Shown: positions 6,753 through 14,145, counted from the stretch's first letter. The stretch is 24,686 nt of DNA from Phascolarctobacterium sp. (GCA_004558595.1 SFCN01000033.1:1-24686), one strand, 5' to 3'. Numbers and translations: made by a program. The notes: a model not told the origin generated them from the sequence alone.

Positions 6753-8120
6753 TTGGATAAGGGAAAGAATATTCAGGGGATAAAAATCAGGAATTTTAAT
6801 ACATGTATGATTATAGTGGCCTGCGTGCTCTATGCTATGCTGATTTATGCCACTACGCAAATGACGGCTCGCTATAATGCCTTTGTCAAGTATAATGAGG
6901 AGCATATCGCTTGTCATGAGGCGGCGGCGCAGATGAATGCTGCCTCCGATTATCTGACGGAGCAAGTACGGCTTTTCACCCAGAATATGGATATACACCA
7001 TATGGAGCTGTATTTTCAAGAGGCTGATATTGATCGTCGTCGGGAGAAGGCCATCGCTATTTTGAAGCAATATGAGCCCACGGATGAGGAGCTGCAGGCT
7101 CTAGAGGCCGCTCGTGGCAGCTCCATTGATTTGATGGAGCGGGAAATTTACGCTATGAAGCTCATTGTGGTGGCCAATGGCTACGATGAGGCCCAGATTC
7201 CTGAGGATGTGCGCAAGGTGCAGCTTTTACATTATGATAAGCAGCTGAGCAGTCAGCAGCAAATCGCCCGGGCTCGGGATTTGGTTTATAACCGTGGCTA
7301 CATGGACGCTAAGGCTTTGATTAAGGCCCATGGGGACCATTTCGTGGATAGCCTGATGCGCCACACGGCGCAGCGGCAGCGCAGCAGTATGGAGGCTTTG
7401 GATGAATCCCTGCTGCGTCAAAGAATTCTCATCAGCTTGCTCTTTATTATGAATATTGTTACCTTCTTGGTAATTACCATGCTGATTGTAAAGCCCTTGA
7501 GCGTTTATATGCAGTGCATTCGCGATAAAATGCGTTTAGAGACCACGGGCGCCTATGAATTCAAATATTTTGCCATGACCTATAACGATATCTATGAGCT
7601 CAATGAGGCCAATAAGGCCATGCTGATGCATAAGGCAACCCATGATCCGTTAACGGGGATTATGAATAGAGGCGCCTTCGAAAATCTCAAGGATTTGCTG
7701 CAGAAGAGTCCTCAGCCCATGGCCTTGCTTTTAGTAGATATCGACCATTTTAAGAGCGTGAACGATACCTATGGTCACGAGATGGGCGACAGGGTGCTGC
7801 AAAAGGTGGGACACTTGCTGCAGGGCAGCTTCCGATCGGGCGATTATCCTGTGCGTTTTGGTGGTGATGAGTTTTTGGTGATTCTCAATGATTTTGACGA
7901 GGTGAATAGAAGCACCATTAAACGCAAGCTGGAGCTGATTACTCGGCAGCTGGAGGGTACTGCGGATGGACTGCCCCAGGTAACTTTAAGCGTGGGCGTG
8001 GCTTTTTCCAAGCAGGGCTATAGCGATACCCTCTTTAATCAGGCGGATAAGGCTCTCTACGTTGTGAAGGAAGCAGGCCGCAATGGTGTCAAATTTTATG
8101 ATGAGCTGCAAGAGAAATAA
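6753..8120 (+). CDS. Membrane-bound diguanylate cyclase (GGDEF domain)
   Basis: A 455-residue sensor cyclase that should make the second messenger c-di-GMP from two GTP. A basic N-terminus leads into TM1 (about 19-37). A mostly helical extracytoplasmic region follows (about 38-225), of no class I recognise; then TM2 (about 228-250), a short linker and a GGDEF domain (about 290-455). The domain begins with HDPLTGIMNRGAF, and the active loop RFGGDEF is intact (GGDEF 370-374). An RxxD inhibitory site (R361, D364) sits five residues before it, so feedback inhibition by c-di-GMP is expected. No EAL or HD-GYP domain is present. The start is a TTG at 6753, chosen because the frame is closed just upstream and the basic segment before TM1 is then kept; the ribosome site (AAAGG, about 14 nt away) is weak. 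ATG 6807 is the alternative. Confidence 0.88.
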   Translation: MDKGKNIQGIKIRNFNTCMIIVACVLYAMLIYATTQMTARYNAFVKYNEEHIACHEAAAQMNAASDYLTEQVRLFTQNMDIHHMELYFQEADIDRRREKAIAILKQYEPTDEELQALEAARGSSIDLMEREIYAMKLIVVANGYDEAQIPEDVRKVQLLHYDKQLSSQQQIARARDLVYNRGYMDAKALIKAHGDHFVDSLMRHTAQRQRSSMEALDESLLRQRILISLLFIMNIVTFLVITMLIVKPLSVYMQCIRDKMRLETTGAYEFKYFAMTYNDIYELNEANKAMLMHKATHDPLTGIMNRGAFENLKDLLQKSPQPMALLLVDIDHFKSVNDTYGHEMGDRVLQKVGHLLQGSFRSGDYPVRFGGDEFLVILNDFDEVNRSTIKRKLELITRQLEGTADGLPQVTLSVGVAFSKQGYSDTLFNQADKALYVVKEAGRNGVKFYDELQEK

Positions 8121-8187
8121 TCTGCGAACATCCGCTCCGTACCGCATTTTGGGGTATGAATAAGTACTCATATTTATAGAAACAATA

Positions 8188-8227
8188 AAACAGACCAACC
8201 TCAAAGCTGGGGCTGGTCTGTTTTTTT
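8188..8227. terminator. Bidirectional terminator between the cyclase gene and mnmA
   Basis: Ten-bp stem AAACAGACCA/TGGTCTGTTT (8188-8197 with 8214-8223), followed by T residues to 8227. The A-rich left flank gives a T-rich tail on the minus strand. Confidence 0.85.
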
Positions 8228-8251
8228 ACGAAACGATAGCTGCGCTTGTCC

Positions 8252-9331
8252 TCAAATAATCCTGCCGCCGCCCACGACCACGTCGCCGTCGTACATAACA
8301 ACAGCCTGGCCCTTGGTAATAGCCCGCTGGGGCTCGTCGAAGACGATCTGCAGGGTATTATCGTCGGGCTGGGTAACGGTGGCCCACTGCTCGGCGTGAT
8401 GGTAGCGAATGCGAGCTTTGATGCGACGAGGCTCGGTAATCCGCTCGCAGTCGATGAGATTGATATCCGTAGCGGTGAGAGTGGTAGTAAAAAGCTCTGC
8501 GTTAGTGGAAAGCACGACCTCATTTTTTTGAGTATCGATATGCTGCACATACATGGGCTCGGGCAGGGCCAGGCCTAAGCCCTTGCGCTGGCCGATGGTG
8601 TAGTGGATGATGCCCTTGTGTCGGCCTAGAACATTGCCCTTGGTATCTACGAAATTTCCCGGCGGGAACTTGTGACCTGTGCGTAGCTCGATAAAATCCG
8701 CATAGCTCATGCCGTTTTGGATAAAGCAAATATCCTGACTATCGTGCTTGTGAGCGGTAACGAAGCCATGCTTTTCCGCGATAGCCCGTACCTCCGGCTT
8801 GGACAGATTACCCAAGGGGAACTGCACATGGGCCAGCTGCTCCTGAGTCATGCTGTAGAGCACATAGCTCTGGTCCTTGTCCGGGTTGACGGCCTTGAGC
8901 AGTACATAGCGACCCTTAGCCTCGTCATAGCGGATGCGAGCATAGTGGCCGGTGACCACGTAATCGCAGCCCAGCTCCTTGGCCTTGTGGAAAAGCTCGC
9001 CAAATTTTAAATAGCGGTTGCAGTCGATACAGGGATTGGGGGTCATACCGTGCATATAAGCGTTAATAAAGCGGTCGATGACCTCGGCACGAAAGCGGTC
9101 CCCGTAGTTAAAGGTAAAATGCTCCATACCCATCTTGGCGCAAACGCTTTTGGCATCCTGAATATCGTTCAGACTGCAGCATTTGCTATCCATTACGGGC
9201 AGGCCAATATCCTCATTATTAAAAAGCTTCATGGTGACGCCGGTACAGGTGTAGCCCTGCTCCTGCATAAGCAATGCTGCTACGCTGGAGTCTACGCCGC
9301 CACTCATGGCGATTAATGCTTTGTGGTTCAT
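8252..9331 (-). CDS. mnmA: tRNA-specific 2-thiouridylase MnmA
   Basis: ATP-dependent enzyme that thiolates U34 of the Lys, Glu and Gln tRNAs, using persulfide sulfur from a cysteine desulfurase. It has 359 residues. The PP-loop SGGVDSS is at 10-16, the first catalytic Cys is C101 in NPCIDCNRY and the persulfide Cys is C202 in SQDICFI. The C-terminal beta-barrel (IGQRKGLG onward) is complete. A longer frame begins at 9355, but ATG 9331 has AGGAGG 6 nt upstream and gives the family N-terminus (KALIAMSGGVDSS). The start codon overlaps the stop of the small upstream ORF in an ATGA arrangement, so coupling is likely. No iscS partner is in the window. Confidence 0.96.
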   Translation of the reverse strand: MNHKALIAMSGGVDSSVAALLMQEQGYTCTGVTMKLFNNEDIGLPVMDSKCCSLNDIQDAKSVCAKMGMEHFTFNYGDRFRAEVIDRFINAYMHGMTPNPCIDCNRYLKFGELFHKAKELGCDYVVTGHYARIRYDEAKGRYVLLKAVNPDKDQSYVLYSMTQEQLAHVQFPLGNLSKPEVRAIAEKHGFVTAHKHDSQDICFIQNGMSYADFIELRTGHKFPPGNFVDTKGNVLGRHKGIIHYTIGQRKGLGLALPEPMYVQHIDTQKNEVVLSTNAELFTTTLTATDINLIDCERITEPRRIKARIRYHHAEQWATVTQPDDNTLQIVFDEPQRAITKGQAVVMYDGDVVVGGGRII

Positions 9332-9495
9332 GTTCTTCCTCCTGAGACCGTCCATAAGGCATCATCTTCTTCGCAATGGCTCCTAGGAGTATTATTCATA
9401 CGCCGTCGTCGCCATTGCTCGAATCTAATACCTTCTGAACGGTCTTCGTTATATTTACTGAAATTAAGCTCCTGAGACCGTCCATAAGACATCAT
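9328..9495 (-). CDS. Small unknown ORF between hydE and mnmA
   Basis: A 55-residue frame, very rich in Arg and acidic residues (EQWRRRRMN, HCEEDDALW), no membrane segment, no recognised family. It starts with tandem ATG codons (9495, 9492) 9 nt after the hydE stop, and its TGA overlaps the mnmA ATG as ATGA. The AAAGAAG upstream is a poor ribosome site. A 33-bp direct repeat overlaps both ends of the frame, read in a different frame in each copy, so the ORF may be incidental to a DNA element. Against that, the ATGA overlap and lack of stops over 55 codons are what a real coupled gene would show. Function unknown. Confidence 0.35.
   Translation of the reverse strand: MMSYGRSQELNFSKYNEDRSEGIRFEQWRRRRMNNTPRSHCEEDDALWTVSGGRT
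9339..9371 (+). repeat. 33-bp direct repeat, copy 1 (overlaps mnmA ribosome site)
   Basis: Runs from CTCCTGAGACCG through TCCATAAG to CATCATCTTCTT. It matches copy 2 at 32 of 33 positions (G9359 here, A9489 there). On the minus strand its end overlaps the AGGAGG of mnmA. Confidence 0.9.
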
Positions 9496-9501
9496 CTTCT
9501 T
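9469..9501 (+). repeat. 33-bp direct repeat, copy 2 (just after hydE)
   Basis: Second copy, 130 bp from the first in the same orientation, ending 4 nt from the hydE stop codon. The 97 bp between copies contain an 8-bp inverted pair (GCAATGGC 9373-9380 with GCCATTGC 9411-9418), the palindrome CTCCTAGGAG (9381-9390) and ACGGTCT (9439-9445), the inverse of AGACCGT within the repeat. Confidence 0.9.
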
Positions 9502-9504
9502 TAA

Positions 9505-10560
9505 TTATAACATACTTTTCGCTACATCGCCGCGGTCGGTCACAATTTCATAGCCGGCCATGCGTACTCTAGCCTCAAGGCAGCCGCGGCATTGGGCAGC
9601 CTCCTCGCCGGTGCAGATTTTATTCTCATAGAGCTCGTACAGCTTGCGTACGCTGACCGGCGATAAATTGGGCATCACTACATTACCGCCAGCCTTTAAG
9701 CCCAGCTCCCGTCCATTGGGATGAATGGTGCCCAGGGCGGTCGTGGCTGGCAGCAGGGCGTAGGGGAACATGAGCCGCAGGATGGAAAGCAGGCGCAGGG
9801 TTTGCTCCGCTGTGCCGCTTTTTTTATCCGCAAAGGGTGTCTGTTCATGGGTAATGTAGGGGCCGATGCCAATCATATCCGGCTCTAGCTCTTGCAAAAA
9901 GCGCAGATCCGCCAGTAGATTCGCCGGGGTTTGGTAGGGTGAGCCCACCATAAAGCCGCTGCCCACCTGATAGCCGATTTCCTTGAGGTCAAAGAGGCAG
10001 CGCTTGCGGTTGGCGAGACTCATGCTGGCAGGATGGAGCCGGGCGTAATGCTCCGGCGCTGCCGTCTCGTGGCGCAGCAAATAGCGATTAGCCCCAGCGT
10101 CAAAATAGGCTTGGTAGCTGGCCCGTTCCTTTTCGCCTATAGAAAGGGTAATGGCGCAGTCCGGATGCTGGGCGCGGATGGCGGCCACGATGTCACAGAT
10201 GCGCTCATCGGTATAATACGGGTCCTCGCCGCCCTGCAGCACAAAGGTACGAAAGCCCAGCCTATAGCCCTCGGCGCAGCAGTCTAAAATCTGCTCCTTG
10301 GTAAGGCGATAACGCTGCGCTTGGCCATTGCCAGCCCGGATGCCGCAATAATAGCAATTGTTTTTACAGTAATTAGTGAATTCGATGAGCCCGCGAATAT
10401 AGACCTTTTTTCCATAATACTGCTGACGCATTTTATCTGCTCTAGCAGCTAAAAGCTCGTTGGCAGCCGAATCAGTAGTGGTAATCAGCTCTAAAAGCTC
10501 CTGATCGGGCAAATCCCGCTCCTGAGCCAGCTTATCGATTAAGGACGCAATAGTACTCAT
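9505..10560 (-). CDS. hydE: [FeFe]-hydrogenase H-cluster radical SAM maturase HydE
   Basis: Radical-SAM enzyme of H-cluster assembly, acting with HydG and HydF to build the diiron subcluster of [FeFe] hydrogenase. It has 351 residues. The cluster motif is C65-x3-C69-x2-C72 (CKNNCYYC). The FVLQGGEDPYY, RHETA and MVGSPYQT segments are characteristic of HydE and separate it from BioB and PylB. A later cysteine group (QCRGC near 323-327) lies where some HydE proteins bind a second, non-essential cluster. GGAGG is 7 nt before the ATG. hydG, hydF and hydrogenase genes are not in the window, so hydE is separated from its partners; it is followed by a small ORF and mnmA in the same direction. Confidence 0.93.
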   Translation of the reverse strand: MSTIASLIDKLAQERDLPDQELLELITTTDSAANELLAARADKMRQQYYGKKVYIRGLIEFTNYCKNNCYYCGIRAGNGQAQRYRLTKEQILDCCAEGYRLGFRTFVLQGGEDPYYTDERICDIVAAIRAQHPDCAITLSIGEKERASYQAYFDAGANRYLLRHETAAPEHYARLHPASMSLANRKRCLFDLKEIGYQVGSGFMVGSPYQTPANLLADLRFLQELEPDMIGIGPYITHEQTPFADKKSGTAEQTLRLLSILRLMFPYALLPATTALGTIHPNGRELGLKAGGNVVMPNLSPVSVRKLYELYENKICTGEEAAQCRGCLEARVRMAGYEIVTDRGDVAKSML

Positions 10561-10591
10561 GACTTCACCTCCAAATTCCTAGTGCTTTAAT

Positions 10592-10609
10592 ATGTTTCAT
10601 ATGATACAT
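10592..10609. promoter_or_regulatory. Palindromic operator candidate on the hydE promoter
   Basis: ATGTTTCATATGATACAT, an 18-bp palindrome with one mismatched pair of positions (T/A at position 5 and its mirror). It covers the hydE -10 hexamer. No regulator is assigned. Confidence 0.4.
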
Positions 10610-10629
10610 TAAATACGTCTTGCTGTCAA
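10601..10629 (-). promoter_or_regulatory. Promoter of hydE
   Basis: Minus strand TTGACA (10624-10629), 17-nt spacer, TATCAT (10601-10606). It diverges from the cysK promoter only 25 bp away. Confidence 0.75.
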
Positions 10630-10654
10630 GGGAAGAAATTTTGTAAAAAAAGTG

Positions 10655-10682
10655 TTGACAGCTAGAAAATAAGTTGTATAAT
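10655..10682 (+). promoter_or_regulatory. Promoter of cysK
   Basis: TTGACA (10655-10660), 16-nt spacer, TATAAT (10677-10682) preceded by TTG. Transcription should start near 10689, giving a leader of about 120 nt. Confidence 0.85.
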
Positions 10683-10729
10683 AAACCTATCAATTAAGTA
10701 TGAATAGTAGAGATTGTGAGGGATACAGT

Positions 10730-10756
10730 ATGTATAAGGGGACACGATGTTGTTAG
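10730..10756 (+). CDS. Putative cysteine leader peptide MYKGTRCC
   Basis: Upstream ORF in the cysK leader encoding MYKGTRCC, with two adjacent TGT (Cys) codons directly before the TAG stop. GAGGGA (10718-10723) is 6 nt before its ATG, a well-placed ribosome site. The same frame is open from ATG 10700 (MNSRDCEGYSMYKGTRCC, three Cys), but that start has no ribosome site and is only about 11 nt from the predicted transcript start. A Cys-Cys-stop peptide ahead of cysteine synthase suggests sensing of charged tRNA-Cys by ribosome stalling. The stop is about 40 nt before the cysK ribosome site. I see no intrinsic terminator between them, so the read-out could be Rho-dependent or translational. Confidence 0.45.
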   Translation: MYKGTRCC

Positions 10757-10810
10757 TTACAGTCTTGAGAGTTTAAATATTGCAAAGCAAAAAGTAAAGG
10801 AGCGATTATT

Positions 10811-11743
10811 ATGGCAAAGGTATATACAAGCATTACTCAATTGATTGGCGGTACTCCGCTGGTAGAATTAACTAATTATGAAGCAGAAAACAAGCTGGAA
10901 GCGAAAATCCTGGCTAAGCTGGAATACTTCAATCCCGCTGGCAGTGTTAAGGATAGAATCGCTAAGGCTATGCTGGATGATGCGGAGGCCAAGGGCCTCT
11001 TGAAGCCGGGGGCTACCATTATCGAGCCTACCAGCGGCAACACCGGCATTGGCTTGGCTAGCGTAGCGGCAGCTCGTGGCTACAAGATTATTTTGACCAT
11101 GCCCGAGACCATGAGCGTGGAGCGTCGCAACCTGCTGAAGGCGTATGGCGCACAGCTGGTGCTCACCGATGGCGCCAAGGGCATGAAGGGCGCTATCGAG
11201 AAGGCTAATGAGCTGGCAGCGGCTACCCCGGGCAGCTTCATCCCCGGTCAATTCGTGAACCCGGCTAACCCGGCTATCCATAGAGCTACCACCGGTCCCG
11301 AAATCTGGGCCGATACTGATGGCAAGGTAGATATTTTCGTAGCTGGCGTTGGTACCGGCGGTACCCTTTCCGGCGTAGGCGAATACTTAAAAGCTCAGAA
11401 CCCCAACGTGAAGATTGTGGCTGTGGAGCCTGCTGGTTCTCCCGTTCTGTCCAAGGGCGTAGCCGGTCCTCACAAGATCCAAGGCATTGGCGCAGGCTTC
11501 GTTCCTGATACTCTGAATACGAAGATTTACGATGAGATTATCGCTGTAGAAAACGAGGACGCTTTTACCACCGGTCGTGCCATCGCTCGTAAGGAGGGCG
11601 TGCTTATCGGTATCTCCAGCGGCGCAGCGGTCTATGCGGCTACTGTTTTGGCTAAGCGTCCGGAAAACAAGGGCAAGACTATCGTAGCTCTGCTGCCGGA
11701 TACTGGGGACCGTTATCTGTCGACTCCGCTCTTCAGCGAGTGA
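10811..11743 (+). CDS. cysK: Cysteine synthase A (O-acetylserine sulfhydrylase)
   Basis: PLP enzyme that makes L-cysteine from O-acetylserine and sulfide in the cytoplasm; 310 residues, family length. The PLP lysine is K47 in NPAGSVKDR, the substrate loop TSGNTG is at 74-79, and the phosphate loop [10 protein letters not shown] is present. The C-terminal segment [10 protein letters not shown] resembles CysK more than cystathionine beta-synthase. AAAGGAG (10796-10802) lies 8 nt before the ATG. It is preceded by a leader with a Cys-Cys upstream ORF and faces a convergent Rrf2 regulator; no serine acetyltransferase gene is adjacent. Confidence 0.96.
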   Translation: MAKVYTSITQLIGGTPLVELTNYEAENKLEAKILAKLEYFNPAGSVKDRIAKAMLDDAEAKGLLKPGATIIEPTSGNTGIGLASVAAARGYKIILTMPETMSVERRNLLKAYGAQLVLTDGAKGMKGAIEKANELAAATPGSFIPGQFVNPANPAIHRATTGPEIWADTDGKVDIFVAGVGTGGTLSGVGEYLKAQNPNVKIVAVEPAGSPVLSKGVAGPHKIQGIGAGFVPDTLNTKIYDEIIAVENEDAFTTGRAIARKEGVLIGISSGAAVYAATVLAKRPENKGKTIVALLPDTGDRYLSTPLFSE

Positions 11744-11751
11744 AATCTTGG

Positions 11752-11834
11752 TTTATAGATATCCCCTATATCTATAAATATATTCACATCCCATTTCCTA
11801 ATTGAGAAGCAGCTTTACCACTTAGCAGCTTCTC
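11752..11834 (+). terminator. Hairpins after cysK, possible weak termination region
   Basis: An 11-bp perfect AT-rich stem, TTTATAGATAT/ATATCTATAAA (11752-11762 with 11768-11778) with loop CCCCT, lacks a T-run. A second 7-bp stem, GAGAAGC/GCTTCTC (11804-11810 with 11828-11834), is followed only by TGCATTTCT. Efficient termination of cysK probably relies on the stronger hairpin at 11872. Confidence 0.4.
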
Positions 11835-11871
11835 TGCATTTCTAGAGCATTATTAAGAAAAACAAAAGAGA

Positions 11872-11904
11872 AAGCCGTAGCTTCTAGCTACGGCTTAATT
11901 TGTT
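11872..11904. terminator. Bidirectional terminator between cysK and the Rrf2 gene
   Basis: Eleven-bp stem AAGCCGTAGCT/AGCTACGGCTT (11872-11882 with 11886-11896), 3-nt loop, followed by AATTTGTTTT. On the minus strand the tail is CTTTCTCTTTTGTT. Confidence 0.8.
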
Positions 11905-12342
11905 TTAAATGCTGTAATTATTCACGCTACGCGCTTGGTAGTCGTCGATAATGTCCTGCAGGGTAATATTGTCCAAGTAATCGGCGATCACCTTGTTTAA
12001 GCCCTGCCACATGGGAAGGGTCATGCAGTCGTTGCGGTGTTCACAGCCCTCAGGATTCCAGTCTAAGCAGGCGATGGGCGTAAGGCTGCCCTCGGTTAAA
12101 CGCAAAATGCTGCCCACGGTGTAGGAGCTGGGGGGATTTACCAGACGATAACCGCCCTGGAAGCCACGATTGGCCTGGAGAATGTTGGATTGATTTAAAA
12201 TGGGCACAATTTGCTCCAGGTATTTTTTGGAAATGTTTTGCCGAGAGGCGATATCCTTTAAGGCAATAAAGCCATCCTGCTGGTGCAGGGCTAAATCTAT
12301 TAACATGCGTAGGGCATAGCGTCCTTTAGTTGAAATTTTCAT
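11905..12342 (-). CDS. Rrf2-family transcriptional regulator with Fe-S-type cysteines
   Basis: Winged-helix Rrf2 regulator, 145 residues. The N-terminus (MKISTKGRYALRMLIDLA) and the recognition region (NISKKYLEQIVPILN, NRGFQGGYRL) are typical. Three cysteines, C92, C100 and C106 (spacing x7, x5), sit in the usual Fe-S loop. That pattern fits IscR/NsrR-type cluster-binding members, whereas B. subtilis CymR, the cysteine-metabolism repressor of the same family, lacks such a triad. Its place facing cysK and near mnmA still makes sulfur or Fe-S homeostasis its likely theme. The frame is open to 12366, but ATG 12342 has AGAGGTGG about 7 nt upstream and gives the family N-terminus. Specific ligand unknown. 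Confidence 0.88.
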   Translation of the reverse strand: MKISTKGRYALRMLIDLALHQQDGFIALKDIASRQNISKKYLEQIVPILNQSNILQANRGFQGGYRLVNPPSSYTVGSILRLTEGSLTPIACLDWNPEGCEHRNDCMTLPMWQGLNKVIADYLDNITLQDIIDDYQARSVNNYSI

Positions 12343-12392
12343 AGCAAAACCACCTCTACCTAACAATGTGTAATCAGCGTAAGCCTAGTTAA

Positions 12393-12421
12393 ATTATATG
12401 CTATTATCAGAAAGTAGTCAA
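12393..12421 (-). promoter_or_regulatory. Promoter of the Rrf2 gene
   Basis: Minus strand TTGACT (12416-12421), 17-nt spacer, TATAAT (12393-12398). Confidence 0.75.
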
Positions 12422-12494
12422 TGCTTTCATGCAGCTCTTTTGCAAGGGAGGGAGCATAGGAAATTAGTGTAACATTATTTACGTTAAATCAAGA

Positions 12495-12557
12495 TATAGT
12501 AAAACTATAGCAAAATTTCAGAAAAAACATGGACATAAGCAGGATATAGTGTATAAT
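12495..12557 (+). promoter_or_regulatory. Promoter and possible operator of the DASS transporter gene
   Basis: TGGACA (12530-12535), 16-nt spacer and TATAAT (12552-12557). Upstream lies an inverted repeat TATAGT-AAA-ACTATA (12495-12509), a candidate operator with no assigned regulator. Confidence 0.6.
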
Positions 12558-12592
12558 ATTATGTAATAAATTTGTGAAATGAGGTGGATTAA

Positions 12593-13999
12593 TTGAAAAC
12601 CAATCTTCAAAAAGGTATCTTTACTGTGGCGGTTGGCCTAGTATTGTGGTTCCTTCCCGTGCCTGCTGGACTCAAGCCTCAGGCGATGCACATGTTCGCT
12701 ATCTTCGTAGCGACCATCGTAGGCTTTATTCTCCATCCCCTGCCCATTGGCGCTATCGCGCTGATTTCCGTGGGCTTAACCGGCTTCCTGAAGGTTGTCA
12801 AGCCTGCGGAGGCTCTTTCCGGCTTTGGCAATGCTACCATTTGGCTCATTGTTAGCGCCTTCCTCTTTGCTTTGGGCTTCATTAAGTCCGGCCTGGGCAA
12901 GCGTATCGCTTATAAAATCATGGCTGCCATCGGCTCCAGCTCCCTGAAGCTTGGCTACACCATGGCTATTACCGACTTTATTATTTCTCCGGCTACCCCC
13001 TCCAACACTGCTCGTGGCGGCGGTATCCTGTTCCCCATCGTGCGCAGCCTCTGCGTAGCCTTCGAATCCGAGCCCGATGAGAAGAGCAGAAGAAAAATCG
13101 GCTCCTACCTGATGAAGTCCACCTTCCAGGCTGACTGCATCACCTCCTCCATGTTCATTACCTCCGTTGCGCCTAACTCCCTGTGCGTAGCTCTGGCAGC
13201 TCAATCCATCGGCGTGAACCTGTCCTGGGGCGGCTGGGCTCTGGCCTGCATCGTTCCCGGCCTTTTGGCGCTGGTGATTTGCCCCTATCTGGTTTATAAG
13301 CTGTTCCCGCCTGAATTAAAGGAAACTCCCGAGGCTCCGGAAATCGCTCGCAAGGAATTGGCCGCTATGGGCCCCATGAGCAGCGACGAAAAGACCGTTT
13401 TAGGCGTATTCATTCTGGCGCTGGGCCTGTGGGCAACCTCCTCCTTCACCGGCTTCAACGCTACCATGATCGCGCTGGTATGCATCGGTATTATGCTGGC
13501 TCGCCATGCTATTGAATGGGAAGACGTTATTAAAGAAAAAGGCGCTTGGGATACTCTGGTATGGATGGGCGGCTTGATGAGCTTGGCCACTGCTCTGAAC
13601 AAGTCCGGCTTTATCAAATGGTTTGCTAAGATTGTTGCAGCTAATATGGGCGGCATCACCGGCATTACCGCGCTGATTATTCTGTGCTTGATTTATATGT
13701 ATGCGCACTATGGCTTCGCCAGCCTTTCCGCGCACGTTTCCGCTATGTTCGCCGCCTTCGCGGCTGTAGCGGTAGCTGCAGGCGCTCCGGCAGGCCTCAC
13801 CGCCATGGCATTGGCTTCTTTGACCGGTATTATGGGCGGCTTGACCCACTATGCAACTGGTCCGGCTCCCATTTACTTTGGCGCTGGCTATTTGACTCAG
13901 GCAGAATGGTGGAAGCTCGGCTTTATCTGCTCCATCGTGAACGTAATCTGCTTCCTGGGCGTGGGCACTATCTGGTGGAAAGTGATCGGTTTGTGGTAA
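12593..13999 (+). CDS. DASS-family dicarboxylate/2-oxoglutarate anion transporter
   Basis: Inner-membrane carrier of the divalent anion:Na+ symporter/exchanger family, 468 residues with about a dozen hydrophobic segments. The first substrate/Na+ hairpin motif is SPATPSNTARGGG (SNT 137-139). The second-half equivalent, near residues 415-430, is THYATGPAPIYFGAGY, the form seen in the CitT/YbhI/chloroplast 2-oxoglutarate-malate translocator branch rather than the SdcS/NaDC branch. Likely substrates are succinate, malate, citrate or 2-oxoglutarate, and exchange rather than Na+ symport is possible. The start is TTG 12593 with GAGGTGG 5 nt upstream. It converges with a 2-oxoacid:ferredoxin oxidoreductase operon, which makes a C4/C5 dicarboxylate role plausible. 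The exact substrate cannot be read from sequence. Confidence 0.9.
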   Translation: MKTNLQKGIFTVAVGLVLWFLPVPAGLKPQAMHMFAIFVATIVGFILHPLPIGAIALISVGLTGFLKVVKPAEALSGFGNATIWLIVSAFLFALGFIKSGLGKRIAYKIMAAIGSSSLKLGYTMAITDFIISPATPSNTARGGGILFPIVRSLCVAFESEPDEKSRRKIGSYLMKSTFQADCITSSMFITSVAPNSLCVALAAQSIGVNLSWGGWALACIVPGLLALVICPYLVYKLFPPELKETPEAPEIARKELAAMGPMSSDEKTVLGVFILALGLWATSSFTGFNATMIALVCIGIMLARHAIEWEDVIKEKGAWDTLVWMGGLMSLATALNKSGFIKWFAKIVAANMGGITGITALIILCLIYMYAHYGFASLSAHVSAMFAAFAAVAVAAGAPAGLTAMALASLTGIMGGLTHYATGPAPIYFGAGYLTQAEWWKLGFICSIVNVICFLGVGTIWWKVIGLW

Positions 14000-14010
14000 T
14001 AAGTTTATTA

Positions 14011-14057
14011 AACCTCTCCACCGCTAAAGCGGTCCCCCTCCCCTTTAAAGGGGAGGC
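14011..14057. repeat. GC-rich intergenic repeat, copy A (inverted pair with copy B)
   Basis: Runs from AACCTCTCCACCGC to GGGGAGGCA and ends in the perfect palindrome CCTCCCCTTTAAAGGGGAGG (14037-14056). The reverse complement of copy B aligns along its length, with divergence in the GC-rich arm. Confidence 0.75.
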
Positions 14058-14084
14058 ATCCCTGTAATTGTACTAAGCATAAAA

Positions 14085-14123
14085 AATCCCTGCTACCGCA
14101 AAGTAGCAGGGATTAGTTTTTTT
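14085..14123. terminator. Bidirectional terminator between the DASS gene and the kor operon
   Basis: Eleven-bp stem AATCCCTGCTA/TAGCAGGGATT (14085-14095 with 14104-14114), 8-nt loop, then AGTTTTTTT. Six A residues on the left give a T-run on the minus strand. It sits between the two inverted repeat copies. Confidence 0.85.
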
Positions 14124-14145
14124 AGACTAAAGAGCTTAGTAAGTT

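Noticed and set aside
10689..10810. T-box or SAM riboswitch in the cysK leader
   Set aside because: The leader is about 120 nt, with no T-box sequence (TGGNACC-type), no SAM core and no intrinsic terminator.
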